Shown here: positions 1 through 15,243 of the stretch, in pieces
How positions within the stretch are numbered: position 1 is the stretch's first letter
Layout: the number at the start of each line of letters is the position of its first letter
From: Neorhizobium galegae bv. officinalis
Lineage (GTDB): Bacteria > Pseudomonadota > Alphaproteobacteria > Rhizobiales > Rhizobiaceae
DNA length: 64,000 bases
Reading direction: 5' to 3'
Assembly: GCA_000985875.1 (NCBI GenBank)
Contig: CCRI01000001.1
Coordinates: 434,001-498,000 of the forward strand
The notes under the pieces: generated by a model
Databases searched by the model: none
Told to the model about the DNA's origin: nothing
What the model saw: the letters and a program-made list of their open reading frames with translations, nothing else
Translations under genes and position numbers: made by a program

Positions 1-1
1 C

Positions 2-172
2 CCGATCAAGGTTCCGCTCACCGGCTTCACCGGCGTATTCGACGGTCCGGCCATGCCGCAGGAACAGATCGCTCAGAGCCAGCGCAGCCTCGAAGAAGGC
101 ATGCAGCGCAAGGCGGAAGAGACCCGCAAGAAGCTGGAAGACGCCCAGAACTCTGCAAAGCAGGGTCAGTAA
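2..172 (+). CDS. C-terminal end of a protein, possibly invasion-associated locus B family (partial)
   Basis: An open frame enters from the left edge and stops at the TAA at 170-172, giving 56 residues. It begins PIKVPLTGFTGVFDGP and then runs into a charged, probably helical tail rich in Glu, Lys, Arg and Gln. The hydrophobic start resembles the last beta-strand of IalB-type periplasmic proteins, but that is recall from a short segment. Only the C-terminus is visible, so the assignment is tentative. A clear terminator follows 25 bases after the stop, which confirms that a real gene ends here. Confidence 0.5.
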   Translation, partial: PIKVPLTGFTGVFDGPAMPQEQIAQSQRSLEEGMQRKAEETRKKLEDAQNSAKQGQ

Positions 173-197
173 GTTCCAGTCGGAACCAACAGTTCGA

Positions 198-220
198 AGC
201 CCGGCCATGCGCCGGGCTTT
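198..220 (+). terminator. Rho-independent terminator of the left-edge gene
   Basis: An 8-bp perfect stem (AGCCCGGC / GCCGGGCT) with a 5-base loop is followed by TTTCT. It lies directly downstream of the stop at 172. Confidence 0.75.
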
Positions 221-235
221 CTGATTCTGGACATG

Positions 236-268
236 AAAAAAGCGCCGGCAGAAAGCCGACGCCTTTTC
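236..268 (-). terminator. Probable terminator of hspQ
   Basis: Read on the minus strand, GCGTCGGC-TTTCT-GCCGGCGC forms an 8-bp stem with one G-U pair, followed by a run of T residues. It lies 20 bases past the hspQ stop codon. Confidence 0.65.
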
Positions 269-287
269 TGGGTGTTGCGAATAGAGG

Positions 288-617
288 TTAGTGGGCCAGT
301 ATGATCTTGGGCTTCAACTGACCGGACGGGCCGCGATCGAAGATCTGGTAGACCTGCGGATTGCGCAGCGGAGCATCGTTTTCGTCATGTTCCAGATTCT
401 GCTCTGAAACATAGGCCACATACTCCGTCTCGTCATTCTCCGCGAGGAGATGATAGAAGGGCTGGTCCTTGTTCGGCCGGATTTCCGCGGGAATGGAATT
501 CCACCATTCTTCCGTATTGGCGAATTCCGGATCCACATCGAACACGACGCCCCGGAACGGAAAGACCTTGTGGCGGACCACTTCTCCGATGGTAAATTTA
601 GCGTTGCGTTGTTTCAT
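288..617 (-). CDS. hspQ: Heat shock protein HspQ (YccV-like, hemimethylated-DNA-binding fold)
   Basis: This 109-residue cytoplasmic protein has the compact barrel of the HspQ/YccV family. Known members promote Lon-dependent proteolysis and bind hemimethylated oriC DNA. Visible landmarks are FTIGEVVRHK near residue 8, FRGVVFDVDPEF near 21, and YHLLAENDETEYVAYVSEQN near 55, all typical of the family. The start has an AGGA-like ribosome-binding site about 9 bases upstream. A heat-shock-type promoter at 642-670 and a terminator after the stop make it a single-gene unit. Length is normal for the family. Confidence 0.93.
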   Translation of the reverse strand: MKQRNAKFTIGEVVRHKVFPFRGVVFDVDPEFANTEEWWNSIPAEIRPNKDQPFYHLLAENDETEYVAYVSEQNLEHDENDAPLRNPQVYQIFDRGPSGQLKPKIILAH

Positions 618-641
618 GGTGCGATGTCCTTTCGCATCCTA

Positions 642-670
642 ATGTGGGAATAAAATTCTCCGACATCAAG
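642..670 (-). promoter_or_regulatory. Candidate RpoH (sigma-32) promoter of hspQ
   Basis: On the minus strand CTTGAT (670-665) and CCCACAT (648-642) are separated by 16 bases. This is close to the alphaproteobacterial RpoH pattern (CTTGAA, then CCCATnT). The expected transcription start would be about 18 bases before the hspQ ATG. Confidence 0.6.
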
Positions 671-711
671 AGATTAATGCAGACCGGCCGGCTTCGTTCC
701 ACGGGATAGAC

Positions 712-1635
712 TTAAGGCTTAGCAAGCCTCCGCGGCCGGGTGGTCGCCAGCACTATGCCGCCAAGCACCAGAACGATGCCGAGCGCGTGATATCTTTCAA
801 AAGTCTCGCCAAGGAATATCACCGCCATGACGATAGAGACCGGCGGCATCATGTAAAGCGTCACTCCCGCCGTCGCCGGGCCAAATATCCGCACCGTATG
901 CTGAAAGCAGAAGAAGGCTGCGAGCGAGGCAAACAGGATGATGCCGGCAATCTTCGACCAGGCTGAAAACGTCGTCGGCAGCAGCCCGCCATTGAAGAGT
1001 TCCCAGAGCGCTGGGGGCAGCAGGAGGAGCGACCCGGAAAAGCCGATCAGCCCGAACAGCGTAAATGGCCGGATCGCCTGGGCCGCCGGGCGGCGCAGCA
1101 GGAGCGAATAGATCGCAAAGGCGATCGCCGCCACGAGCATGCCGAGGTCGCCGACATTAAAATCCATGTGCGCCAAGGCGCCGACATCGCCACGCAGCAC
1201 GATCACCGCCACGCCGGCGAATGCGACCGCCATGCCCAAAAGCTCCCGGCAGCCGATCCGGCGACCGGAAAACTGCCATTCGAAAAGGATGATGAACAGC
1301 GACGAGGTCGTGTAGATCAGCGTCGCGTTCGATGCCGTCGTCAGCGTCAGCGCCCAATAAACCAAGCCGCCGCTGATGCCGATGCTCAGGAAACCCAGCC
1401 ACAGCCAGAGCCAGGTATGCCGGCGCACAAAGGTCCAGGCGGCGGCCCAGTCGAAATACAGCAGCGGCACGATGATCAGCGTTGCTCCGGCCCAGCGGAT
1501 GAAGGCGGTGATGAACGGCCCGATCTCGCCGATCACGCCGCGCCCGAAGATCAGGTTGCTGGAAAAGAACACGGGCACAAGCGCGAAGATCACCCAGTCG
1601 GTCGGGCGCGGTCGTGGAGAGTTGGGGGAGGTCAT
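712..1635 (-). CDS. EamA/DMT-superfamily transporter (RhaT/RarD type)
   Basis: The 307-residue product is very hydrophobic, with about ten predicted membrane helices arranged as two EamA repeats of roughly 140 residues. Such proteins are inner-membrane metabolite or drug exporters; the substrate cannot be told from sequence. Landmarks are FFSSNLIFGRGVIGEIGPF near the N-terminus and GVTLYMMPPVSIVMAVIFLGETF near residue 265, the usual proline-containing motif of the second repeat. I prefer the ATG at 1635 over the upstream GTG at 1665; neither has a strong ribosome-binding site. It sits downstream of and co-directional with glnA but is not evidently part of nitrogen control. Confidence 0.85.
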   Translation of the reverse strand: MTSPNSPRPRPTDWVIFALVPVFFSSNLIFGRGVIGEIGPFITAFIRWAGATLIIVPLLYFDWAAAWTFVRRHTWLWLWLGFLSIGISGGLVYWALTLTTASNATLIYTTSSLFIILFEWQFSGRRIGCRELLGMAVAFAGVAVIVLRGDVGALAHMDFNVGDLGMLVAAIAFAIYSLLLRRPAAQAIRPFTLFGLIGFSGSLLLLPPALWELFNGGLLPTTFSAWSKIAGIILFASLAAFFCFQHTVRIFGPATAGVTLYMMPPVSIVMAVIFLGETFERYHALGIVLVLGGIVLATTRPRRLAKP

Positions 1636-1747
1636 CGGCACACCGGCAATGGAGGCGCAAGCCACAAGGCTCGGCGAAATGGAAAACGGCGGGCTTGCGG
1701 CCCGCCGTTCTCAACGCAGCCGAGCGCGGAAATCGCGCCCAGTCGGA

Positions 1748-3157
1748 TCAGGCCGAATAATACATGTCGAACTCGACCGGATGCGGCGTCATTTCGAAGC
1801 GCATCACTTCCACCATCTTGAGCTCGATATAGGCGTCGATCTGGTCGTCGTCGAAGACGCCGCCGGCGGTCAGGAACTTGCGGTCGCGATCGAGGTTTTC
1901 GAGGGCTTCGCGCAGGGAACCGCAGACGGTCGGGATCTTCTTCAGCTCCTTCGGCGGCAGGTCGTAGAGATCCTTGTCCATGGCCTTGCCGGGATGGATC
2001 TTGTTCTTGATGCCGTCGAGGCCGGCCATCAGCATGGCGGCGAAGGCAAGATAGGGGTTTGCCAGCGGATCCGGGAAGCGGACTTCGACGCGCTTCGACT
2101 TCGGTCCGGTGCCGAAGGGGATGCGGCACGAAGCCGAGCGGTTGCGGGCCGAGTAAGCGAGCAGAACCGGTGCTTCATAACCCGGGACGAGACGCTTGTA
2201 GGAGTTCGTCGTCGGGTTGGTGAAGGCGTTGATCGCCTTGGCATGCTTGATGATGCCGCCGATATAGAAGAGGCAGCTCTCGGAAAGGCCGGCATATTCG
2301 TCGCCGGCGAAGGTCGGCTTGCCGTCCTTCCAGATCGACTGGTGCACGTGCATGCCCGAGCCGTTGTCGCCGAAGATCGGCTTCGGCATGAAGGTCGCCG
2401 TCTTGCCATAGGCATTGGCGACCTGGTGCACGACATACTTGTAGATCTGGATCTTGTCGGCGTTGCGCACCAGGGTATCGAACTTGACGCCGAGTTCGTG
2501 CTGGGCGGAAGCCACTTCGTGGTGATGCTTTTCCACGACCACGCCCATTTCGGCGAGCACGGTCAGCATTTCGGAGCGCATGTCCTGCAGGCTGTCGACC
2601 GGCGGAACCGGGAAGTAGCCGCCCTTGACGCGCGGGCGGTGGCCGAGATTGCCGGTCTCGTAGTCCGTGTCGTCGTTGGACGGCAGTTCGGACGAGTCGA
2701 GCTTGAAGCCCGTGTTATAAGGGTCGGCCTTGTACTTGACGTCGTCGAAGACGAAGAATTCCGGCTCCGGACCGACAAATACGGTATCGCCGATACCGGA
2801 TGCCTTCAGATAAGCTTCTGCCTTCTTGGCGGTGCCGCGCGGATCGCGGTTATAGGCTTCACCGGAAATCGGGTCGAGGATGTCGCAGAAGATGACCATG
2901 GTCGACTGGGCGAAGAACGGATCCATGTGGACCGTCGCCGGGTCGGGCATCAGCACCATGTCCGACTCGTTGATGGCCTTCCAGCCGCCGATCGAGGAAC
3001 CGTCGAACATGACGCCGTCGGCGAACATGTCCTCATCGACGCAGACGACGTCCATGGTGACGTGTTGTAGCTTGCCCTTGGGGTCGGTAAAGCGCAGGTC
3101 CACGAACTTGACGTCGTTTTCCTTGATTTGTTTCATGATTTCGCTTGCGCTCGTCAT
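1748..3157 (-). CDS. glnA: Type I glutamine synthetase (GlnA)
   Basis: The 469-residue enzyme ligates ammonia to glutamate with ATP and forms a dodecamer. Its length and sequence match bacterial GSI-beta: the N-terminal beta-grasp begins [12 protein letters not shown], the catalytic core carries GSGMHVHQS near residue 268 and [10 protein letters not shown] near 340. A KDLYDLPP segment near residue 400 holds the tyrosine that is adenylylated by GlnE in regulated GSI enzymes. It lies 70 bases downstream of glnB on the same strand, the usual rhizobial glnBA order, so it is probably co-transcribed from the glnB sigma-54 promoter. The gap may also hold its own promoter. Confidence 0.98.
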   Translation of the reverse strand: MTSASEIMKQIKENDVKFVDLRFTDPKGKLQHVTMDVVCVDEDMFADGVMFDGSSIGGWKAINESDMVLMPDPATVHMDPFFAQSTMVIFCDILDPISGEAYNRDPRGTAKKAEAYLKASGIGDTVFVGPEPEFFVFDDVKYKADPYNTGFKLDSSELPSNDDTDYETGNLGHRPRVKGGYFPVPPVDSLQDMRSEMLTVLAEMGVVVEKHHHEVASAQHELGVKFDTLVRNADKIQIYKYVVHQVANAYGKTATFMPKPIFGDNGSGMHVHQSIWKDGKPTFAGDEYAGLSESCLFYIGGIIKHAKAINAFTNPTTNSYKRLVPGYEAPVLLAYSARNRSASCRIPFGTGPKSKRVEVRFPDPLANPYLAFAAMLMAGLDGIKNKIHPGKAMDKDLYDLPPKELKKIPTVCGSLREALENLDRDRKFLTAGGVFDDDQIDAYIELKMVEVMRFEMTPHPVEFDMYYSA

Positions 3158-3227
3158 ATGACCTTCCTCGATGTACGATGACGATGAAACCCCGGCCTTT
3201 TGGCCCTAGGGCGTTTATTGGGGGCGT

Positions 3228-3910
<683 letters not shown>

Positions 3911-5392
3911 ATGGATGCTTCGCTTGGCTCATTGCTCCTCACACCCGACGAGATGGCGGCGGCGGACGCCGCCTCTGCCCGATACGGCATTCCGTCCTTC
4001 GAGCTGATGGAGCGGGCTGGGCAGGCCGTTGCAGCGGCCGCGCTTCGACAATTTCCAGGCGCGTTGCGTTTTGTCGTGCTGTGCGGCCCCGGAAACAACG
4101 GCGGCGACGGATATGTGGCGGCCCGCGCGCTTGCCGAAGCCGGCGCGTCCGTTCGCGTCCATCATCTGGGTGACCTGCAGAAGCTGGCGGGGGATGCCAG
4201 GCAGGCGCGCGAGCACTGCGACCTGCCCTCGGAGCCGCTCCAGACCTACCGGCCGATCGCGGGTGACGTGGTGGTCGATGCGCTGTTCGGCGCCGGCCTG
4301 ACGCGCGACGTGCCCGACATTGTCGCGGATGTCATCCGCAATGTCGGCGAGGCGCGGATACCGGTTATCGCCGTCGACCTGCCGTCCGGCCTCTGCGGAA
4401 GGCGTGGCGTCCCGCTCGGGGCCGCCTTCCAGGCCGCGCATACCGTCACCTTCATGACCCGAAAACCGGGACATCTGCTGTTGCCGGGGAGGTCACTGTG
4501 TGGTGACATCGAGGTTTTCAATATCGGCATTCCGGCCCGTGTCATCCGTGAGGTTGCCGGCGAGACGAGGGAAAACCGACCGGAATTGTGGCGCAGTCTC
4601 TTGCCTGAGCCGGGAAGCGAAACCCACAAATACCGCCGCGGGCATCTAGCCGTATTCTCCGGAGAGGCCGGCAAGACCGGTGCGGCTCGGCTGTCGGCGA
4701 TAGCGGGCCTGAAGGCGGGGGCAGGGCTGGTGACCGTCGGCTCGCTGAGCGATGCCATCCCGGTCAACGCGGCCTCGCTGACTGCAATCATGCTGCATCC
4801 GGTCGACACGGTGAAAGATCTGGAAAACTGGCTCGGTTCGGCAAAACTCGCCGCTTTTGTGCTCGGACCGGGTTTTGGCGTCGGCAAGAAAACACGACAG
4901 TTCGCGCTGGCGCTTAAGGATCGCCCGCTGGTGCTCGACGCAGACGGGATTACCTCCTTCAAGGAAAAGCCTTCGGACCTGTTCGATGCCTTTGCCGGCG
5001 GAGAGCCCCATCTGGTGCTGACACCGCACGAGGGCGAATTCGGCCGGCTTTTTCCCGACATCGCCGCGGATGGCAACCTGAGCAAGGTGGAAAAGGCGGT
5101 GGCGGCTTCCGCCCGCGCCCACGCCGCCATTGTCTACAAGGGCGCCGATACGGTGATCGCCAGCCCCGATGGGCGCGCCTACATCAATACCAACGGGCCG
5201 CCGTGGCTGGCGACCGCCGGTTCCGGCGACGTTCTGGCGGGCATGATCGGCGCGTTGCTCGCCCAGGGCATGCCGGCCTTCGAAGCAGCCGGGGCGGGCG
5301 TCTATCTGCATGGCGAAGCCGGCAAGCGGGCCGGCAGTGGCATGACGGCCGAAGATCTCGCCGCCCATGCCGGCATACGGCTGGATCCCTAG
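3911..5392 (+). CDS. nnrD: Bifunctional NAD(P)H-hydrate epimerase / ADP-dependent dehydratase
   Basis: The 493-residue fusion repairs hydrated NAD(P)H. The N-terminal epimerase domain (about residues 8-220, YjeF_N) carries the GNNGGDGYVAAR glycine motif near residue 62 and AVDLPSGL near 154. The C-terminal dehydratase domain (about 235-490, carbohydrate-kinase fold) shows VLGPGFG near 317, LDADG near 343, LTPHEGEFGRL near 372, and the catalytic-loop motif ATAGSGDVLAGMIGALLAQG near 433. The E. coli homologue is the same fusion. The stop overlaps by 4 bases the stop of the convergent DUF72 gene. It may be named nnr or yjeF elsewhere. Confidence 0.95.
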   Translation: MDASLGSLLLTPDEMAAADAASARYGIPSFELMERAGQAVAAAALRQFPGALRFVVLCGPGNNGGDGYVAARALAEAGASVRVHHLGDLQKLAGDARQAREHCDLPSEPLQTYRPIAGDVVVDALFGAGLTRDVPDIVADVIRNVGEARIPVIAVDLPSGLCGRRGVPLGAAFQAAHTVTFMTRKPGHLLLPGRSLCGDIEVFNIGIPARVIREVAGETRENRPELWRSLLPEPGSETHKYRRGHLAVFSGEAGKTGAARLSAIAGLKAGAGLVTVGSLSDAIPVNAASLTAIMLHPVDTVKDLENWLGSAKLAAFVLGPGFGVGKKTRQFALALKDRPLVLDADGITSFKEKPSDLFDAFAGGEPHLVLTPHEGEFGRLFPDIAADGNLSKVEKAVAASARAHAAIVYKGADTVIASPDGRAYINTNGPPWLATAGSGDVLAGMIGALLAQGMPAFEAAGAGVYLHGEAGKRAGSGMTAEDLAAHAGIRLDP

Positions 5393-6201
5393 CTCCGGCT
5401 TTCCAGGAGATCACGCATCGCCATCGCGCCATAGGGCGCGTTCACCTTGCCCTCGTGGATGAAGAAGGCGAAGACGTCGCGCGGCTCCTTCTTGACTTCA
5501 CGCTTCTCGTCGACCAGCGGCAGGTCGTCGGGCACCCCGCCCTCGGCCCAGGTTTCCAGCCTTTTCGCCCAGGCTTTCATATCTTCTTCCGCATAACAGG
5601 TCTTGATGTCGTCCGACCCCTTCTGCAGGCGCGTGTAGACGAAATCCGCCGTGACATCCGCGATCATCGGATAGTCGAAATGGTCGGCGCAGACGGGTGC
5701 GATATTGTATTTCGCCAGCAGCGCGATGAATTCCGGCACCTTGAAACTGTCGTTGCGGACCTCGACCACATGGGTCAGCTTCAAGCCGTCCAGCTTGTTC
5801 GGCAGCAGTTTCAGGAAGGCCTCGAAATCATCCGCTTCGAACTTCTTGGTCGGCGCAAACTGCCAGAGCAACGGCCCGAGATGGTCGCCAAGCTCGGTCA
5901 GGCCCTGGGTCAGGAATTTTTCGATCGATTCTCCCGCTTCGGCGAGGACCTTGCGGTTGGTGGTGAAGCGGCTCGCCTTCAACGAAAAGATGAAGCCGTC
6001 CGGCACTTCCGATGCCCACTTGGCAAATGTCTCGGGCTTCTGCGAACCGTAATAGGTGCCGTTGACCTCGATGACCTTCAGTTTGCTGGCCGCATATTCG
6101 AGTTGCTTCTTTTTTGCCAGTTTTTCAGGATAGAACGTGCCTTCCCATGGCTCGAAGGTCCAGCCGCCGATGCCAGTGCGAATTGTGCCGGCTTTGGTCA
6201 T
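5389..6201 (-). CDS. DUF72 family protein (YecE-like)
   Basis: The 270-residue protein has the DUF72 fold, a TIM-barrel-like domain of unknown reaction. Family landmarks are the N-terminal GIGGWTFEPWEGTFYP, the EVNGTYYGSQKPETFAKWA segment near residue 45, and the VEVRNDSF strand near 148. It starts 24 bases after the uvrA stop on the same strand, so uvrA and this gene may form one transcript. No signal peptide is seen, so it is cytoplasmic. The family is widespread and its function is unproven; a link to DNA repair here would rest only on adjacency. Confidence 0.88.
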   Translation of the reverse strand: MTKAGTIRTGIGGWTFEPWEGTFYPEKLAKKKQLEYAASKLKVIEVNGTYYGSQKPETFAKWASEVPDGFIFSLKASRFTTNRKVLAEAGESIEKFLTQGLTELGDHLGPLLWQFAPTKKFEADDFEAFLKLLPNKLDGLKLTHVVEVRNDSFKVPEFIALLAKYNIAPVCADHFDYPMIADVTADFVYTRLQKGSDDIKTCYAEEDMKAWAKRLETWAEGGVPDDLPLVDEKREVKKEPRDVFAFFIHEGKVNAPYGAMAMRDLLESRS

Positions 6202-6225
6202 GAATTGCCTCCCTTGTGCGGAGGT

Positions 6226-9153
<2,928 letters not shown>

Positions 9154-9243
9154 GCTCTCGGGAGGATCGAAGGCCCTTATGTAGTGATTGATCCACGACT
9201 GTCGAGACGAAACTGCTGCCGTGCAACGCCGTTCCCGAGTCGG

Positions 9244-9272
9244 TTGACAGCACTATAGGAATAAAATAGAAC
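9244..9272 (+). promoter_or_regulatory. Candidate sigma-70 promoter of ssb overlapping the SOS box
   Basis: TTGACA (9244-9249), a 17-base spacer and TAGAAC (9267-9272) form a plausible promoter. Its -10 element overlaps the first GAAC of the SOS operator, so LexA binding would block it. Confidence 0.45.
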
Positions 9273-9283
9273 AAATAAAGAAC
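9269..9283. promoter_or_regulatory. LexA/SOS box shared by uvrA and ssb
   Basis: The sequence GAAC-AAATAAA-GAAC is an exact direct repeat of the Rhizobiales SOS operator (GTTC-N7-GTTC on the other strand). It lies between divergent uvrA and ssb, so one LexA site can control both. Confidence 0.85.
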
Positions 9284-9394
9284 AAATTTGCCTGTGGATT
9301 AAAGATCGCAAAGACCCAATGGCTGGGCCCGATGGGCTAGAGTGCCGCGATTGATTTTTGGTGCCGTTACCGGGCGGCAGATGAGGTGACGAAT

Positions 9395-9955
9395 ATGGCT
9401 GGTAGTGTGAACAAGGTAATCCTGGTGGGGAATGTGGGGGCTGATCCTGAAATCCGCCGGACGCAGGACGGCCGGCCGATCGCCAACCTTCGCATCGCCA
9501 CATCCGAAACCTGGCGCGATCGCAACAACGGCGAACGCCGCGAGAAGACCGAATGGCATACGGTCGTCGTCTTCAACGAGGGCCTCTGCAAGGTCGTCGA
9601 GCAATATGTGAAGAAGGGCGCCAAGCTTTACATCGAAGGCGCGCTGCAGACCCGCAAGTGGCAGGACCAGACCGGCAACGACCGTTATTCGACGGAAATC
9701 GTACTCCAGGGCTTCAACTCGACGCTGACCATGCTGGATGGTCGCGGCGAGGGCGGCGGTGACCGTGCCGGTTTCGGCGGCGGTGGCGGCGGCAATCGGG
9801 TCGGCAGCGATTTCGGCGGCAACGACTTCGGCGGCGGCGACGATTACGAGCGCAGGCCTGCTGCGGGCGGTGCGAGCCGCGGCGGTCAGTCTTCCGGCAG
9901 CCAGCCGGCGGGCGGCAATTTCTCGCGCGATCTCGACGACGACATTCCGTTCTGA
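9395..9955 (+). CDS. ssb: Single-stranded DNA-binding protein (SSB)
   Basis: The 186-residue protein has the SSB OB-fold in residues 1-112 (start MAGSVNKVILVGNVGADPE), then a long Gly/Arg/Asp-rich linker with GGG-rich repeats, and the acidic DDDIPF tip that docks SSB partner proteins. It protects ssDNA in replication, recombination and repair. I use the ATG at 9395, with a GAGG ribosome-binding site, rather than the upstream GTG at 9386. It is divergent from uvrA with an SOS box between them, the classical bacterial arrangement, and is probably transcribed alone. Confidence 0.97.
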   Translation: MAGSVNKVILVGNVGADPEIRRTQDGRPIANLRIATSETWRDRNNGERREKTEWHTVVVFNEGLCKVVEQYVKKGAKLYIEGALQTRKWQDQTGNDRYSTEIVLQGFNSTLTMLDGRGEGGGDRAGFGGGGGGNRVGSDFGGNDFGGGDDYERRPAAGGASRGGQSSGSQPAGGNFSRDLDDDIPF

Positions 9956-10004
9956 TCGGTCGACCGGCATCTATTTATAAAACGGCAGCTGCCTGAATTG
10001 TCGA

Positions 10005-11156
10005 TCAGGCGGCCGCCTTGTCGGCGAGCATCGCGACCAGTACGTCCGATTGCGAGAGAATGCCGACCAGTTTGTTGTTCTCCCGGGTTACCGGCAGGTA
10101 GTGCAGCCCCTCTTCGGCGAAGATAACAATCGCGTCTGCGATCGGCGTATCCGGGCCAACCGTTTTGACCGGCGCCGTCATGATGTCCTTGACCGTGTCG
10201 TTCGGCGCGCTGGCACCCGACAGGACGAGGCGCAGGCGCTGTGCAAATCCGATTTTTGGCCGGCCCCTCGTCCAGTTCGCCTTGTCGAGGAAATCGGTCT
10301 GGGTGACGATGCCAACCACTTCCGCCCTGTCGTTGGTGACCGGCAACGCCTTGAAATGGTGGGCACGCATCAGGTCGTGTGCCTCCTTGAGCGAATTGTC
10401 CGGAGCCACCGCCACCACATCGCGTGACATGATGCTGGCGCAATCGAGATGACCGGCACGCCGGCGATAGGAGCGCAGTTCCGTCCGCCGCAGGATCGTT
10501 TCGAGGTCGTCGCGGTCGATATCCAGGAACTCGTCGTATTCTTTCAGGACATCGTCGAGATCGGCGGAGGTAAAGCCGATGCGCTGGATCGAGGCCGGAT
10601 CGGTCGTGCGGTGATCGGCTGCCGTCGGCTTGGCCGCGTGCGGGTATCGGCGGCCCGTTAGATTGTTGAAGGCGAGCGCGATGAGCAGCAGGGCCAGCGA
10701 ATTGCCGGCGACCGGCCAGATCACGAAACCATATCCGAGTTCGTGGATAGCCGGTCCGCCCAAGACCGCGGTCAGGGCGATCGCCCCGCTCGGGGGATGC
10801 AGGCATCGAAGGGTCATCATCGCGGCGATGGCAACGCCGATTGCCACCGCAGAGGCCAGGAAGGGGTTGGGTATCGAAAGCGCGGCAGTCACCCCGACAA
10901 GGGCGGCGACGATATTGCCGCCAAGGATCGACCAGGGCTGGGCAAGCGGGCTGGAGGGCACCGCAAACAGCAGCACGGCCGAAGCTCCCATGGGGGCGAC
11001 CAGCGCCGGAAGCGTAGCATCCGCCTTCAAAGCCAGACTTCCCAGCAACCCCGTCACCAGTATCCCCAAGAGCGCGCCAAGTGCTGCGCGCAGTCTTTCC
11101 CTGGGGCTGACGGGAGTGGCTTCCGGCAGGAGCCGGCGCAACAGGCGGCGCATCAT
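10005..11156 (-). CDS. HPP family membrane protein with C-terminal CBS domain pair
   Basis: The 383-residue product has an N-terminal HPP domain (about residues 20-165) with four or five membrane helices and the motifs APMGASAVLLF, SPLAQPW and LHPPSGAIALTA. A tandem CBS pair follows in the C-terminal half (IMSRDVVAVAPD near 243, IMTAPVKTVGPDTPIADA near 325). CBS pairs bind adenine nucleotides, so transport or channel activity may be energy-sensed. HPP proteins of cyanobacteria and plant plastids have been linked to nitrite transport, but this substrate is unknown. It is convergent with ssb and appears monocistronic. Confidence 0.88.
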   Translation of the reverse strand: MMRRLLRRLLPEATPVSPRERLRAALGALLGILVTGLLGSLALKADATLPALVAPMGASAVLLFAVPSSPLAQPWSILGGNIVAALVGVTAALSIPNPFLASAVAIGVAIAAMMTLRCLHPPSGAIALTAVLGGPAIHELGYGFVIWPVAGNSLALLLIALAFNNLTGRRYPHAAKPTAADHRTTDPASIQRIGFTSADLDDVLKEYDEFLDIDRDDLETILRRTELRSYRRRAGHLDCASIMSRDVVAVAPDNSLKEAHDLMRAHHFKALPVTNDRAEVVGIVTQTDFLDKANWTRGRPKIGFAQRLRLVLSGASAPNDTVKDIMTAPVKTVGPDTPIADAIVIFAEEGLHYLPVTRENNKLVGILSQSDVLVAMLADKAAA

Positions 11157-11258
11157 GAAGACCTTCGAGTAAGGTGAGATGAATCGCGTTTTAGCAGAAA
11201 ATTCCGCTCTGTCGTGCGGTCTTGCCCAAGGCTGGATCTCACCCGAAGACCGCGAGCC

Positions 11259-11888
11259 TTAGAGATTGAAGGCCGAGCGCACCCCGTCGACCACGAACTG
11301 AACGGAGAGCGCCGCGAGGATCACGCCGAGCAGGCGGGTGAGGATCGCCCTTCCGGTGACGCCGAGAAAACGGTCGAGCCGTTCGGCGACCAGAAGCGTT
11401 GCGTAGACGAGCAGCATGATCAGCGCGATGACGCCGATGAAAAGCGCGCGGTCGAGGACGCCGGGCAGGGTGCCGGAAAGCAGGACGGTGGCCGAGATCG
11501 CGCCCGGTCCGGCAATCAGCGGCAGCGCCAGCGGAAACACCGCGATATTGTGGATGTGGTCGATGGTGATCGCTGCCTGGGATGTCTTCTCCTTCCGCTC
11601 CTGGCGTTTTTCGAACACCATTTCGAAGGAGATCCAGAAGAGCAGCAGGCCGCCGGCAATACGGAAGGCACCGATCGATATCCCGAGCATCCCGAGCACG
11701 TTGGAGCCGAACAGCGCGAAGACGGCGAGGATGCCGAAGGCGATCAGCGATCCGCGGAAGGCGACCTGGCGGCGCTGGACGGCGGTCATACCGGCGGTCA
11801 GGCCCAGAAAGACCGGCGCGAGCCCCGGCGGATCGAGTGTCACGAGCATCGTGGTCAGGGCATTGACCAGCATATCGGGGGTCGCCAT
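11259..11888 (-). CDS. MarC family integral membrane protein (UPF0056)
   Basis: The 209-residue protein has about six membrane helices and the MarC signatures TLDPPGLAPVFLGLT near residue 17, GISIGAFRIAGGLLLF near 69 and LPLIAGPGAISATVLLS near 116. The name comes from the E. coli mar locus, but a role in antibiotic resistance was not upheld and the function is unknown. It is transcribed away from gyrA and flanked by short gaps. Confidence 0.9.
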   Translation of the reverse strand: MATPDMLVNALTTMLVTLDPPGLAPVFLGLTAGMTAVQRRQVAFRGSLIAFGILAVFALFGSNVLGMLGISIGAFRIAGGLLLFWISFEMVFEKRQERKEKTSQAAITIDHIHNIAVFPLALPLIAGPGAISATVLLSGTLPGVLDRALFIGVIALIMLLVYATLLVAERLDRFLGVTGRAILTRLLGVILAALSVQFVVDGVRSAFNL

Positions 11889-12049
11889 ATCGTCTCCCTG
11901 TCAGGCTGCAATCCTTGCAGTCGCATGCGAAGATTGTTAGGACAGGCCGGCAGCGAAAGAAAGCCCACCCCGTCAGCGTCGCGGCATGTTTCGACCTCGT
12001 TCAAAAGCCGTGTTAAAGCCGCAAAAGCTGTTCAAAACCATTGTGGAAA

Positions 12050-12079
12050 TTGGCGCTCGGAACCGCTTTCCGCTATAAA
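12050..12079 (+). promoter_or_regulatory. Candidate promoter of gyrA
   Basis: TTGGCG (12050-12055) and TATAAA (12074-12079) are separated by 18 bases and lie 37 bases before the gyrA start. Confidence 0.45.
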
Positions 12080-12115
12080 AAAGAAACTGATTCCGAACAG
12101 AGATCGTGATCCGAT

Positions 12116-14932
<2,817 letters not shown>

Positions 14933-14963
14933 GCCGCACCTCAATCAAAAGCCTGACAAAATA

Positions 14964-14998
14964 AAAAGCCGGAGGATGAAAATCCTCCGGCTTTTGTT
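14964..14998 (+). terminator. Rho-independent terminator of gyrA
   Basis: A 14-bp perfect inverted repeat (AAAAGCCGGAGGAT / ATCCTCCGGCTTTT) with a GAAA tetraloop ends in a T-rich tract. It is symmetric enough to work in both directions. Confidence 0.92.
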
Positions 14999-15070
14999 TG
15001 AACCGCTTGCGACGGGAAAGTCTGCGGGAACGCGGTTCGCTACCGTCAAATGGTCAAATCGCGCAATCGG

Positions 15071-15214
15071 TCAGAACACGCTGTGGCGGCGCGAGAAATC
15101 CCGGAAATCCTTCATGTCGGCGCGTTCGCGCCGGAGTTCGGAAATCGTTGAGGCCACGGAAGCCACGAACATGATGCTGATCAAACCTGCAAGTACTGTC
15201 AACGTCACGAACAT
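15071..15214 (-). CDS. Small single-pass membrane protein, unknown function (47 aa)
   Basis: A 47-codon frame starts at ATG 15214 with an AAGGA ribosome-binding site 5 bases upstream and ends at TGA 15071. The product has one N-terminal membrane helix (VTLTVLAGLISIMFVASVAS, residues 3-22), then a basic cytoplasmic-type tail, SELRRERADMKDFRDFSRRH. Codon use is GC-biased at third positions like its neighbours. It lies directly upstream of nothing on its strand except the gyrA terminator and downstream of a second tiny membrane-protein gene. I do not recognise a family. Confidence 0.6.
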   Translation of the reverse strand: MFVTLTVLAGLISIMFVASVASTISELRRERADMKDFRDFSRRHSVF

Positions 15215-15243
15215 GGGGTTCCTTTCTCGTCCGTGTATCCGCC

